This document shows positions 25,340 to 34,637 of a stretch of DNA of 64,000 bases, in pieces. Numbering within the stretch: the stretch's first letter is position 1; the number at the start of each line of letters is the position of its first letter. A model generated the notes under the pieces. That model made no database searches. It was not told where the DNA came from and worked only from the letters and a program-made list of their open reading frames with translations. The translations under genes and the position numbers were made by a program. Origin of the DNA: Mesorhizobium carmichaelinearum (GTDB lineage: Bacteria; Pseudomonadota; Alphaproteobacteria; Rhizobiales; Rhizobiaceae); contig NZ_FZQR01000013.1 in assembly GCF_900199455.1 (NCBI RefSeq), positions 62,001 to 126,000 of the forward strand. Reading direction: 5' to 3'.

Positions 25340-27136
25340 ATGGGCGTTATCGTGCGCAATCTCTATTTCGTCGAAGGACGGGCGAAGTTCCGAAGGGTCA
25401 TCCCTGAACGGCTGCGGCCCCACATCGACGGCAACATCACCGAGTTCGTCCGCTGGCTAGGGCGCGGCAGCAAGTCCGATCCGGCTATCCTGGGCAAGTG
25501 CGCCCAAGCGGCGGAGGAATGCGAGAGGCTCATCGCGATTGCGAAGAAGCGCCTTGAGGGCCGTTTTGACGACCTGAGCGCTGAGATGATCGCCCATATC
25601 ATTTCCTGTGAGCGCAGCAACATGCTGCATCAAGACGAGGACGACAGGTTCGATGGTGAGGCCGACGCCCTCTTCGAGGCCGTCCGCGAACAGCTCAAGC
25701 TGGTGCCCGGCGCCATTGTCAACACCGATCCAGACAGGCGATGGAACAATCGACAGGAGGCCCTGGAGGCCTTCTTGGCCGATTGCAGGTATCATTACGC
25801 GCGGGGCAACATACCCGCGAGCCTGCATTGGGAGATAGAACAGCTCTGCGCTGCGCATGGCCTGCACGTTGAAGTGGGCAGCCTGAGCTTCCGCCGGCTC
25901 GGCAAAGCGTATCTTGCGATGTTGATTGAGGTCACCGACGCGCAACTGAAGCGGCAGAACGGCGAAATTGTGCCAACGCCGGAGCCGCCGGCTCCAGTGA
26001 CCGACCATGCAGAGACGGATCGGGGGCTCACGCTCAGGGAGATGGCTGAGAAGAAACTCGCCATGAAAAAGAAGGGCTATTCAACGACAGAAGCGACCGA
26101 GACCGCCCTGCGGTTGTTCGAGAGCGTCTACGGCGAGCAGCGGGCGATGGCCTCCATTACACGGCGGGAAGTTGCCGATTGGATATTCCTGCTTCAGCAG
26201 AGGCCAAAGCGGCCTGAGAAGAAGCATCGTGCGCTTGGATTGCGGGAAATGGTCGAGGTCTACAAGGATCAACCCGATGTGCAGCGAATAGCCGGCAAAA
26301 GTGTGAATGGACACGTCAGCCACCTGAACTCGATTTGGACGTGGGCGCGGCAACGGGGCTACGCGGAACGAAGCCTCGACAACCCGTTCAGCGAACAACG
26401 CGTTGAAGAGGTCGCCCCTGACGCGGATGAAGGGTTCACGCCTGCCCAGTTGCAGGCAATCTTCCGGCTGCCGGTCTTCACTGCTGGGGGACGCCCCAAG
26501 GGCGGACGAGGTGAGGCAGCGTTTTGGCTACCGCTGCTGCTGCTGGTCTATGGGACGCGTCCGGAGGAGATGTGCCAGCTTCTGGTCAGCGACGTGTTCA
26601 AGGATGGAGACGAAGGCATCTGGTGCCTACGGATCACCGACGAAGGTGACCACCCGGTCAAAGGTTCCCGGAGCATCAAGGCCGATGGCAATCCTCTTGT
26701 TCGGCGTACTCTGCCGGTGGCTCGTATTCTCCTTGATCTCGGGTTCATCGACTATGTCGATCATCTTCGGCGGTTGGGTGAACACGCTCTATTCCCGCAG
26801 CTCACCGTCAAAGGCAAACGTGGCTATTTGCACGCGAGCTTCGCGACTTGGTGGGGCGGCTACGCACGAAGCCATGGAGCTATTCCCGAACACGGAAACA
26901 AGCCGCTGCGTGGCTTCCGGGACACGTGGACAACGGCGGCATCTCGCTCGGGATTGACCGAGGAAGAGCGCGAATGGATACAGGGTCACTATGTCGGCAA
27001 GGGGAAGACGAGCAACCGGCGGTACGGCATACGTGACTTCGGTCGCAAGATAGATGAGGTGACCTTCAAAGGTCTTGACCTGTCGGGCTTGTTGGCACCG
27101 AGCTATCCTGGTGATGGCGAAACCACCGCCTGTTGA
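25340..27136 (+). CDS. Tyrosine recombinase (integrase) of the tRNA-Leu island
   Basis: About 598 residues from ATG 25340. The frame is open back into the tRNA, but starts there are implausible; ATG 25316 is an alternative, and AAAGGCAG precedes 25340. The C-terminal catalytic domain shows Arg in YGTRPEEMCQL (about 403), the second Arg in GFRDTWTTAA (about 525), His in QGHYVG (about 549) and the presumed nucleophile Tyr in NRRYGIRD (about 562). The usual H-x-x-R box appears as LRGFRDT, lacking its His. The long N-terminal part (about 270 residues) is likely arm-DNA binding. It should excise and insert the island at the 18-bp core. Confidence 0.9.
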   Translation: MGVIVRNLYFVEGRAKFRRVIPERLRPHIDGNITEFVRWLGRGSKSDPAILGKCAQAAEECERLIAIAKKRLEGRFDDLSAEMIAHIISCERSNMLHQDEDDRFDGEADALFEAVREQLKLVPGAIVNTDPDRRWNNRQEALEAFLADCRYHYARGNIPASLHWEIEQLCAAHGLHVEVGSLSFRRLGKAYLAMLIEVTDAQLKRQNGEIVPTPEPPAPVTDHAETDRGLTLREMAEKKLAMKKKGYSTTEATETALRLFESVYGEQRAMASITRREVADWIFLLQQRPKRPEKKHRALGLREMVEVYKDQPDVQRIAGKSVNGHVSHLNSIWTWARQRGYAERSLDNPFSEQRVEEVAPDADEGFTPAQLQAIFRLPVFTAGGRPKGGRGEAAFWLPLLLLVYGTRPEEMCQLLVSDVFKDGDEGIWCLRITDEGDHPVKGSRSIKADGNPLVRRTLPVARILLDLGFIDYVDHLRRLGEHALFPQLTVKGKRGYLHASFATWWGGYARSHGAIPEHGNKPLRGFRDTWTTAASRSGLTEEEREWIQGHYVGKGKTSNRRYGIRDFGRKIDEVTFKGLDLSGLLAPSYPGDGETTAC

Positions 27137-27220
27137 GCTTCATTCGGCGCTCGGTCGTTCAGAATAAGTTCGGCCATGACCTGTTAGGGAAATTGTGCAA
27201 ACATTGCTCTTGGGGGAGCG

Positions 27221-30200
27221 ATGAGCGGCACGTCCAACTTCATCTTTCTGACAGCGCACGACCAGCGTCTTGCCACGCTCGGGGCGTTTGCGGAGCGCTA
27301 TTTCCGCGATGATCCCTCGACCGCGATCTTCAAGTTGCGGCAGTTTGCCGAGCTGATGGCCCAGTTGATTGCCGCCAGCCATGCGGCCTATCGTGACGAG
27401 CGCGAGACCTTCAACGAACTGCTTCGACGGCTGTCCTACGAGCGCATCATTCCGAGGGAAGTCGCCGATCTCTTCCACACGCTGAAGAACGTCGGGAACG
27501 ATGCGGCCCACGAGATCAAGGGCTCCCACGGCCTTGCGCTGACCGCATTGAAGAATGCCCGGTCGCTGGGTGTCTGGTTCCACCAGACCTATGGCAGGCA
27601 GCCCGGCTTCAACCCCGGGCCCTTCGTTCCTCCAGCCGAGCCCGTCGATGCCACAGCATCGCTGCGCGAAGAGATCGAGGAGCTGCGCCGCAAGATCGCC
27701 GAGAGCGAAGAGGCAATCACCATCGCCCGCCGCGACGCCGAGGAGCAAAGCCGCGTCCGCGAGACGGTCGAGGAACGGTTCAAGCGCGAGGCCGAGGAAC
27801 GGGTGGCATGGGAACAGCTTGCGCATGAGAGCGAGGTCGAGAAGTCGGCCCTTGTTGCCCAGCTTGCCAGTCTCCAGGCAGGGCTGGCGGTTCCGCCTTC
27901 CCTTGGGTTCAACGAGGCGTCCACTGCCTTCATTGCGTTCGAGCCTACGGAGAGCGAAGCCGAGAAAGCAGCATTCGCCGCCAAGCTCGCCAGCATTCAA
28001 GCCGAGGCCGCAGCCGCGCCACGCGCCGAAGTCGCCAAACTGGTCGAACGCGGCGAGGAAGCCGCCACCAAGATTGAACTGGACGAGAGCCAGACCCGCG
28101 CCCTCATCGACCAGCAGCTTCGGGACCGTGGCTGGGAAGCCGACACCAAGGCTTTGCGCCACAGCGCCGGCGTCCGCCCTGCCAAGGGCCGCAACATGGC
28201 GATTGCTGAATGGCCGACCGCCAGTGGCCCGGCTGACTATGCTCTCTTCGTGGGCACGACCCTGGTCGGCGTGGTGGAGGCCAAACGCCAGAGCAAGAAT
28301 GTGTCGGCAGCCATCGACCAGGCTGAACGCTACTCGGCCGGGATCAGCGACAGCGGCGATTTCGTCTTGGCTGGCGGACCATGGGGCGGGCATCGCGTGC
28401 CCTTCGTCTTCGCCACGAACGGGCGCTCCTATCTGAAGCAGATCGAAATCGCGAGTGGCATCTGGTTCCGCGACACGCGGCGTAGTGCCAATCACCGCCG
28501 CGCGCTTATGGACTGGCTGACGCCGGAGGGATTGGCCGGGCTTCTGGAGGTCGATCAGGACGCCGCCACCGCTGCCTTGAAGAGCGAGCCGTTCGAGTTC
28601 GGCTTCCCGCTGCGTCCCTATCAGGAAGGGGCCATACGGGCCGTAGAGGCCGCCTTGGCAGCCGAGCAACGCTCGATGCTGGTGGCGATGGCGACCGGCA
28701 CCGGCAAGACCAAGCTCGCCATTGCCCTGCTCTATCGGCTGCTGTCGGCCAAGCGATTTCGTCGCATCTGCTTTGTCGTCGACCGCAGCGCGCTCGGACA
28801 CCAGACCGAGGGCGAGTTCTCCACCACCAAGGTCGTCTCCGGCAAGACCTTCGCCGAAATCTTCGGCCTGAAGGGGCTGGAGGACGTGGTGCCGGAGTTG
28901 GAAACCAAGGTTCACATCTGCACCATTCAGGGGCTGGTGAAGCGTGTGCTGTTCGCCGCCGACACGTCGGAGGCCCCGCCGGTTGACCAATATGACCTGA
29001 TGGTCATTGACGAGTGCCATCGCGGCTACCTTCTGGATCGGGAAATGTCCGATACGGAACTCAGCTTCCGGGGCCAGGACGACTACATCTCCAAATACCG
29101 ACGTGTGCTGGAGTACTTCGACGCGGTGAAGATCGGCCTGACCGCAACGCCCGCGCTGCACACCACCGACATCTTCGGAGACCCGATCTTCCGCTACTCC
29201 TATCGCGAGGCTGTGATCGACGGCTACCTGATCGACCATGAGCCGCCGGTCCGCATCGAGACTGCCCTGGCGCGGGCAGGGATCAAGTTCGAGAAGGATG
29301 AGCAGCTCGACCTTCTGAACACCCAGACCGGCGAGATCGACCTTGCCCACGCTCCCGACGAAATCCGCTTCGAGGTCGACCAGTTCAACAGGCAGGTGAT
29401 CACACCTGAGTTCAACCGCGTGGTGGCCGAGGAGCTGGCAAGACACATCGACCCGGCACTGCTCGGCAAGACGCTGATCTTCGCCGCCACGGACGCCCAT
29501 GCCGATATCGTCGTGGATGCCATCAAGACCGCATTCAAGAACCAGTACGGCGAGATCGACGACGCGGCGGTGAAGAAGATCACTGGGAGTGTGGACAAGG
29601 TGCAGAACCTGATCCGCTCGTTCCGCAACGACGCCAATCCACAGATCGTGGTGACGGTCGATCTGCTGACCACCGGCATCGACGTGCCGAAGATTACCAA
29701 TCTCGTCTTCCTGCGCCGGGTCAACAGCCGCATCCTCTACGAGCAGATGATCGGGCGGGCGACACGCCAATGCCCCGAGATCGGAAAGGACGTGTTCCGC
29801 ATCTTTGACGCCGTGGACCTCTACCCACATCTCCAGGACCTCACCGACATGAAGCCGGTCGTGGTCAATCCCTCAATCAGCTTCGAGCAACTCGTGCGCG
29901 AACTAATCGACGCAGCCGAGGATACTCATCGCGACACAATCCGGGACCAGCTTGCGGTCAAGTTGCGCCGTCGCCTGAAGAAGCTGCCTGACGAAGCCCG
30001 GCAGCAGTTCGAGGCCGTTGCGGGCGAGACGCCGGAGGCAATGCTGAAGCGGCTGCTCGCAGGAAATGCTGCGTCGGTTGCTATGTGGCTGAAGGATCGT
30101 TCCGCCATTGGCCCGATCCTCGACTGGCAAGGCGATGGCGACAACCCGCGCTTCATCCCGATCTCGCCTCACGCCGACAAGATTGTGGCCGTCACCCGTG

Positions 30201-30724
30201 GCTACGGTGAGGCGACCAAGCCGGAAGACTTCCTCGACGGCTTCTCAGCCTTTGTTCGCGACAACATCAACACCATTGCCGCGCTGAAGCTGGTCGTGAC
30301 GCGCCCGCGCGACCTGACCCGCGCCGACCTGAAGGAGCTTCGTCTCGCGCTGGACCGCAGCGGCTATTCCGAAGCCAATCTGCGCCGGGCATGGGCCGAC
30401 GCAAAGAACCAGGAGATCGCGGCTTCGATCATCGGTTTCGTTCGGCAAGCCGCCATCGGGGACCCGCTGAAGCCTTATGCCGACCGTGTGCGAGACGCCA
30501 TGCGAACCATCATGGCCAGCAAACCGTGGACCGAGCCGCAGAGGCAGTGGCTGAAACGCATCGGCGAACAGATCGAGAAAGAAGTCCTGGTTGACCGGGA
30601 GGCTATCGACAAGGAGCCGTTCATCAAGGATGGAGGGTTCAACCGGCTCAACAAGGTGTTCGGCGGCGGGCTCGAAACCCTGCTCGCCGAAATCAACGAA
30701 GAAATGTGGAAGAAGACCGCCTGA
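27221..30724 (+). CDS. hsdR: Type I restriction endonuclease subunit R, with N-terminal DUF4145-like domain
   Basis: Protein of 1167 residues. The translocating and cutting subunit of a type I system. An N-terminal DUF4145-like helical domain (FRDDPSTAIFKLRQFAELMA..., NDAAHEIKGSH) is followed by a Glu-rich coiled coil (about 145-200). The nuclease site shows Asp in GPADYALFV and E-x-K in VVEAKRQ (about 350). The SF2 motor has Walker A MATGTGKTKLA (about 489-499), DECH (about 595-598) and TGIDVP/GRATRQ motifs. The tail resembles the EcoEI R C-terminal domain. The stop overlaps the hsdM start. Confidence 0.95.
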   Translation: MSGTSNFIFLTAHDQRLATLGAFAERYFRDDPSTAIFKLRQFAELMAQLIAASHAAYRDERETFNELLRRLSYERIIPREVADLFHTLKNVGNDAAHEIKGSHGLALTALKNARSLGVWFHQTYGRQPGFNPGPFVPPAEPVDATASLREEIEELRRKIAESEEAITIARRDAEEQSRVRETVEERFKREAEERVAWEQLAHESEVEKSALVAQLASLQAGLAVPPSLGFNEASTAFIAFEPTESEAEKAAFAAKLASIQAEAAAAPRAEVAKLVERGEEAATKIELDESQTRALIDQQLRDRGWEADTKALRHSAGVRPAKGRNMAIAEWPTASGPADYALFVGTTLVGVVEAKRQSKNVSAAIDQAERYSAGISDSGDFVLAGGPWGGHRVPFVFATNGRSYLKQIEIASGIWFRDTRRSANHRRALMDWLTPEGLAGLLEVDQDAATAALKSEPFEFGFPLRPYQEGAIRAVEAALAAEQRSMLVAMATGTGKTKLAIALLYRLLSAKRFRRICFVVDRSALGHQTEGEFSTTKVVSGKTFAEIFGLKGLEDVVPELETKVHICTIQGLVKRVLFAADTSEAPPVDQYDLMVIDECHRGYLLDREMSDTELSFRGQDDYISKYRRVLEYFDAVKIGLTATPALHTTDIFGDPIFRYSYREAVIDGYLIDHEPPVRIETALARAGIKFEKDEQLDLLNTQTGEIDLAHAPDEIRFEVDQFNRQVITPEFNRVVAEELARHIDPALLGKTLIFAATDAHADIVVDAIKTAFKNQYGEIDDAAVKKITGSVDKVQNLIRSFRNDANPQIVVTVDLLTTGIDVPKITNLVFLRRVNSRILYEQMIGRATRQCPEIGKDVFRIFDAVDLYPHLQDLTDMKPVVVNPSISFEQLVRELIDAAEDTHRDTIRDQLAVKLRRRLKKLPDEARQQFEAVAGETPEAMLKRLLAGNAASVAMWLKDRSAIGPILDWQGDGDNPRFIPISPHADKIVAVTRGYGEATKPEDFLDGFSAFVRDNINTIAALKLVVTRPRDLTRADLKELRLALDRSGYSEANLRRAWADAKNQEIAASIIGFVRQAAIGDPLKPYADRVRDAMRTIMASKPWTEPQRQWLKRIGEQIEKEVLVDREAIDKEPFIKDGGFNRLNKVFGGGLETLLAEINEEMWKKTA

Positions 30725-32190
30725 TGACCAGCACCACCGACATCGTCGCCAAGCTCTGGGGCCTCTGCAACGTCCTGCGTGACGATGGCGTCACCTACAA
30801 CGAGTACGTCACCGAACTGACCTATCTGCTCTTCCTGAAGATGCTGGAGGAGACGGGTCGCGAGAACCGGCTGCCGGACGATTACCGGTGGGGCATCCTC
30901 GCCAAGAAAGAGGGCATGGAGCAGCTCGACTATTACAAGGCGATGCTGCTTGACCTCGGCAAGGCCAGGGATGGGCTTGTCAGTGCCATCTTCATCGACG
31001 CGCAAACCCGTCTCCGCAAGCCGACCAATCTCAAGGCGCTGACCTCCAACATTGACCAGTTGGACTGGTTCTCGGCCCGCGAGGAGGGTCTGGGCAACCT
31101 TTACGAGGGACTTCTGGAGAAGAACGCCTCCGACAAGAAATCCGGTGCCGGGCAGTACTTCACGCCGCGCCCTTTGATCGACGCCATCGTGCGCCTCATG
31201 CAGCCGCAGCCGGGCGAGATGGTGCAGGACCCGGCCGCCGGCACCGCAGGCTTCCTCGTCGCCGCCGACCGTTACATCAAGGATCACACCGACGACCTGT
31301 ATAAGCTGCCGGAGGCGCAGGCCTTCTTCCAGCGGCATAACGCCTTTGTCGGCGCAGAGCTTGTTCCCGACACGCATCGGCTCTGCATGATGAACCTGTT
31401 GCTGCACGGCATCGAAGGCGGCGTGGACAACATCGACACGCTGTCGCCGGATGGCGAGGCGCTGCCCAGGGCCGACCTGATCCTGACCAATCCGCCGTTT
31501 GGCACCAAGAAGGGCGGCGGTCGTCCGACCCGCTCTGACTTCTCGGTCACGGCTGACACGTCAAACAAGCAGCTTGCCTTCGTCGAACACATCGTCCGCG
31601 CCCTGAAGCCCGGTGGCCGCGCAGCCGTGGTTGTGCCTGACAACGTGCTGTTCGAGGACAATACGGGCCGGCGGCTGCGCACCTGGCTGATGGACCTTTG
31701 CAACCTGCATACCATCCTGCGGCTGCCGACCGGCATCTTCTATGCGCAGGGCGTCAAGACCAACGTGCTGTTCCTTAGGCGCGGCAAGACGGACAAGGGC
31801 AACACAAGCGCCGTCTGGGTCTACGACATGCGAGCCAACATGCCCGCTTTCGGCAAGACGCGCCCGCTCGCTGTTGCGGACTTCACCGACTTCGAGGCCG
31901 CCTTTGGCTCTGATCCGAATGGCGCTGCCGAGCGCAAAGAGCAGGGCGAGGGAGGCCGGTGGCGCAAGTTCACCCGCGAGGCGATCACCGCCCGGAACGA
32001 CAACCTCGACATTGCATGGCTGCGGGACACCGAGGCCGAGGCCGAGGAGGCGCTTACCGAGCCGGAGGACATCGCGGCCGCCATCATCGGACACCTCAAG
32101 GCCGCGCTGGAGGAAATCGAGGCATTGTCAGAGGAAATTGGGCCGGACAGCGTGGAGGAGGCGGCTGCCCTGGCGGAGGCAGCGGAGTGA
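30724..32190 (+). CDS. hsdM: Type I DNA methyltransferase subunit M (N6-adenine)
   Basis: Protein of 488 residues. Transfers methyl from SAM to adenine in the recognition site set by HsdS. N-terminal HsdM_N (IVAKLWGLCNVLRDDGVTYNEYV..., quoted as positions 7-29), SAM motif DPAAGTAGFLVAA (about 170-182) preceded by GQYFTPRPLID (about 144-154), and catalytic NPPFGTKKG (about 257-265). ATG overlaps the hsdR stop as TGATG, and the stop overlaps the hsdS GTG start, so the three subunits are translationally coupled. Confidence 0.96.
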   Translation: MTSTTDIVAKLWGLCNVLRDDGVTYNEYVTELTYLLFLKMLEETGRENRLPDDYRWGILAKKEGMEQLDYYKAMLLDLGKARDGLVSAIFIDAQTRLRKPTNLKALTSNIDQLDWFSAREEGLGNLYEGLLEKNASDKKSGAGQYFTPRPLIDAIVRLMQPQPGEMVQDPAAGTAGFLVAADRYIKDHTDDLYKLPEAQAFFQRHNAFVGAELVPDTHRLCMMNLLLHGIEGGVDNIDTLSPDGEALPRADLILTNPPFGTKKGGGRPTRSDFSVTADTSNKQLAFVEHIVRALKPGGRAAVVVPDNVLFEDNTGRRLRTWLMDLCNLHTILRLPTGIFYAQGVKTNVLFLRRGKTDKGNTSAVWVYDMRANMPAFGKTRPLAVADFTDFEAAFGSDPNGAAERKEQGEGGRWRKFTREAITARNDNLDIAWLRDTEAEAEEALTEPEDIAAAIIGHLKAALEEIEALSEEIGPDSVEEAAALAEAAE

Positions 32191-33542
32191 GCAACTTACC
32201 AGCAGGCTGGATTGAGGCCACGCTAGCCGAAGCATGCGTTCTAATTACTGACGGGACGCACCATTCACCTGAGAATACCTTCGAGGGCGAGTTCAAATAT
32301 ATAACCGCGAAGAACATTAAGCGTTGGGGCCTTGATCTTGGCAAAATCACCTATGTTGATGCCAAAACGCACGCAGAAATCTACCGCCGGTGTCCACCTG
32401 TCAAGGGCGATGTTTTGTATATCAAGGATGGCGCAACGACAGGGATCGCAGTCGTGAACCCGCTTGATGAGCCCTTCTCGATGCTCTCTAGCGTCGCGTT
32501 GCTAAGGCCGCATCCGACACTGGCCACTAGCGAGTTTCTTTGCAATTTCCTCAACTCGCCAGAAGTTTATGCTCAGATGACCGGTGATATGACGGGGTCT
32601 GCCATCCGCAGGCTGACCTTGTCCATCATTGCTCGGCAACCAATTTCCATACCACCGCTCCCCGAACAGCAGCGGATCGTGGGGAAGATCGACAGCCTCA
32701 CTGGTAAGTCCAGACGCGCCCGCGATCACCTCGACCACATCCCCCGCCTCGTCGAGAAGTACAAGCAGGCCGTGCTGGCGGCAGCATTCCGAGGTGATTT
32801 GTTACCCCAGCCGATTGTCGCTGATCCCGCGCCGCTCGGGGACTTCATCAAGTCATTAGACCAGGGCTGGAGCCCAAAATGCGAGAGCGACGCTGCCGGA
32901 CCAGATGAATGGGCGGTGATGAAGACGACGGCCATCCAGCCGATCCACTTCCTCCCGCAAGAGAACAAGAGACTTCCGGCGGATTTCACGCCTCGCCCAG
33001 GTATCACGGTAAGGAAAGGAGATGTTCTGATCACGCGCGCAGGTCCCCGTAGCAGAGTAGCCATCTCATGCGTGGTGACCACCGATCACCCCCGTCTGAT
33101 GCTCTGCGATAAGGCTTACCGTCTTCGTGTTGATCAAGCCAAAACTGACCCAGTTTTTCTGACGTATATGTTAAACGCGCCCCAATGCCTCGGTCTCTTG
33201 GAGGAAATGAAGACTGGCATTAGTGACAGCGGTCTAAACCTTACACAGGGAAAGTTCCTGGCACTCCCGATCCCGGCGTTCTCTAAGATTGATCAGCTCG
33301 AAATTGTCGATCGCATTAGAACCGCCCTAACTTGGATCGACCGACTTGCCTCCGAGGCGACAAGCGCCCGCAGGCTGATCGACCACCTTGACCAGTCCGT
33401 CCTCGCCAAAGCCTTTAGCGGCGAACTCGTGCCGCAAGACCCCGGCGACGAGCCCGCCAGTGTGCTGTTGGAGCGGATCAGGGAGCGCGGCACGGCACCG
33501 AAGGCGGAGAAGCGTGGACGGAGAGCGAAGGCGGACGCATAA
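32187..33542 (+). CDS. hsdS: Type I specificity subunit S
   Basis: Protein of 451 residues from GTG 32187, four bases inside hsdM. Two target-recognition domains: the first about 5-165 (LPAGWIEATLAEACVLITDG...) ends in the conserved ISIPPLPEQQRIVGKIDSL; the second is about 210-385 (IKSLDQGWSPKCESD..., VRKGDVLITRAGPRSRV, ISDSGLNLTQGKFLALPIP). Central and C-terminal helical spacers contain VEKYKQAVLAAAFRGDL and DHLDQSVLAKAFSGELVPQ, as usual. The DNA of both recognition domains is less GC-rich than the spacers, consistent with domain exchange. The target sequence cannot be read from the protein. Confidence 0.94.
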   Translation: MSNLPAGWIEATLAEACVLITDGTHHSPENTFEGEFKYITAKNIKRWGLDLGKITYVDAKTHAEIYRRCPPVKGDVLYIKDGATTGIAVVNPLDEPFSMLSSVALLRPHPTLATSEFLCNFLNSPEVYAQMTGDMTGSAIRRLTLSIIARQPISIPPLPEQQRIVGKIDSLTGKSRRARDHLDHIPRLVEKYKQAVLAAAFRGDLLPQPIVADPAPLGDFIKSLDQGWSPKCESDAAGPDEWAVMKTTAIQPIHFLPQENKRLPADFTPRPGITVRKGDVLITRAGPRSRVAISCVVTTDHPRLMLCDKAYRLRVDQAKTDPVFLTYMLNAPQCLGLLEEMKTGISDSGLNLTQGKFLALPIPAFSKIDQLEIVDRIRTALTWIDRLASEATSARRLIDHLDQSVLAKAFSGELVPQDPGDEPASVLLERIRERGTAPKAEKRGRRAKADA

Positions 33543-33543
33543 C

Positions 33544-34470
33544 GTGACCATTCCCGACTATCAGTCGCTGATGCTTCCAGTCCTCCGCGTCGCTGCCAAT
33601 GGCGAGAAGCGGGTCGTGGATGTGGTCGACCGCATTGCTGACGAGTTCGAGCTGATACCGGAAGAGCGAGAGGAACTGCTGCCCAGCGGACGCCAGCGCG
33701 TCCTGCACAACCGCATCCACTGGGCGAAGTTCTACATGTCGAAGGCGGGACTTATCACGTCGCCAGGACGAGGGCGCTTCATCGCAACCGATGTGGGCCG
33801 TCAGTTGCTGGCCACCAATCCCGAGCAGATCGACGTCAAAACGCTAATGCGAAATCCAGCGTTTCGGGAGTTCTACAAGGCTGACCGCATGGGCAGCGAC
33901 CCGGTCTCTCCTGACGCCACGACGACACATGCAGAGCCCGCTGCCGCAACGCCGGAAGAGCAGATCGAAGCGGCGTTTCAGTCCGTGCAATCGGCGCTGC
34001 GCAACGAGTTGCTGGAGCGTATCGTCCAGAACAGCCCGGCCTTCTTCGAGCAGCTCATTGTCGATCTGCTTGTCGCCATGGGCTACGGCGGTTCGCACAA
34101 GAACGCTGCTGCCCAGCTTGGACGCTCGGGCGATGGCGGCGTGGATGGCGTGATCAGCGAAGATCGCCTCGGCCTTGATCGTGTCTACGTGCAAGCCAAG
34201 CGATACGCCGAGGCCAATACGGTCGGCCGGCCTGATGTGCAGGCGTTCGTTGGCAGCCTTGTCGGCCTCGGTGCGACGAAGGGCGTGTTCGTAACCACCT
34301 CGACCTTCAGCCCGCAGGCTCGAGACTTCGTCAAGCACCTGTCCCAGCGTATCATCCTGATCGACGGCAAGCATCTCGCTGACCTCATGATCGAACATGG
34401 CGTCGGGGTTCGTGTCAGTCGTGCCATCGAGTTCAAGCGACTTGACGAGGATTTCTTCTCAGAAGAATAG
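33544..34470 (+). CDS. mrr: Mrr-type restriction endonuclease
   Basis: Protein of 308 residues. N-terminal Mrr winged-helix domain (IPDYQSLMLPVLRVAANGE, VVDVVDRIADEFELIPEER, LHNRIHWAKFYMSKAGLI) about 1-90, then a Mrr catalytic domain: FFEQLIVDLLVAMGYGG (about 175-191), GRSGDGGVDGVI (about 199-210) and VYVQAKRY (about 219-226) give the D...QxK nuclease signature. Mrr enzymes cut methylated DNA or act as nucleases under stress. GTG start lies one base after the hsdS stop, so it is the fourth gene of the operon, an unusual fusion of a type IV-like enzyme with a type I set. Confidence 0.9.
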   Translation: MTIPDYQSLMLPVLRVAANGEKRVVDVVDRIADEFELIPEEREELLPSGRQRVLHNRIHWAKFYMSKAGLITSPGRGRFIATDVGRQLLATNPEQIDVKTLMRNPAFREFYKADRMGSDPVSPDATTTHAEPAAATPEEQIEAAFQSVQSALRNELLERIVQNSPAFFEQLIVDLLVAMGYGGSHKNAAAQLGRSGDGGVDGVISEDRLGLDRVYVQAKRYAEANTVGRPDVQAFVGSLVGLGATKGVFVTTSTFSPQARDFVKHLSQRIILIDGKHLADLMIEHGVGVRVSRAIEFKRLDEDFFSEE

Positions 34471-34597
34471 CGCGACCATACTGTCGAACACATTCCCAGC
34501 GGCCATGTGGCCAGCTCCGTAAACCGCCTTATCTGTCGGGTTTCACGTCAGCCATACCGTGGAGTTCCCGGCCGAAGGATCGACAGCCCGTCATTGG

Positions 34598-34631
34598 CCT
34601 ATCCAAAATGGACACCTAAGGACTGGATAGG
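34598..34631. terminator. Possible bidirectional hairpin between mrr and the ParB-like gene
   Basis: CCTATCCA at 34598-34605 and TGGATAGG at 34624-34631 are perfectly complementary with an 18-base loop, in the spacer between two convergent genes. There is no T-tract, so this is only a weak terminator candidate. Confidence 0.35.
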
Positions 34632-34637
34632 GGTAGG

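Noticed and set aside
27140..29830. 896-codon open frame on the minus strand
   Set aside because: It is a third-position shadow of hsdR, which has complete nuclease, Walker A and DECH motifs on the plus strand. The minus product has no family motifs and is His/Gly/Leu low complexity, typical of GC-rich antisense frames.
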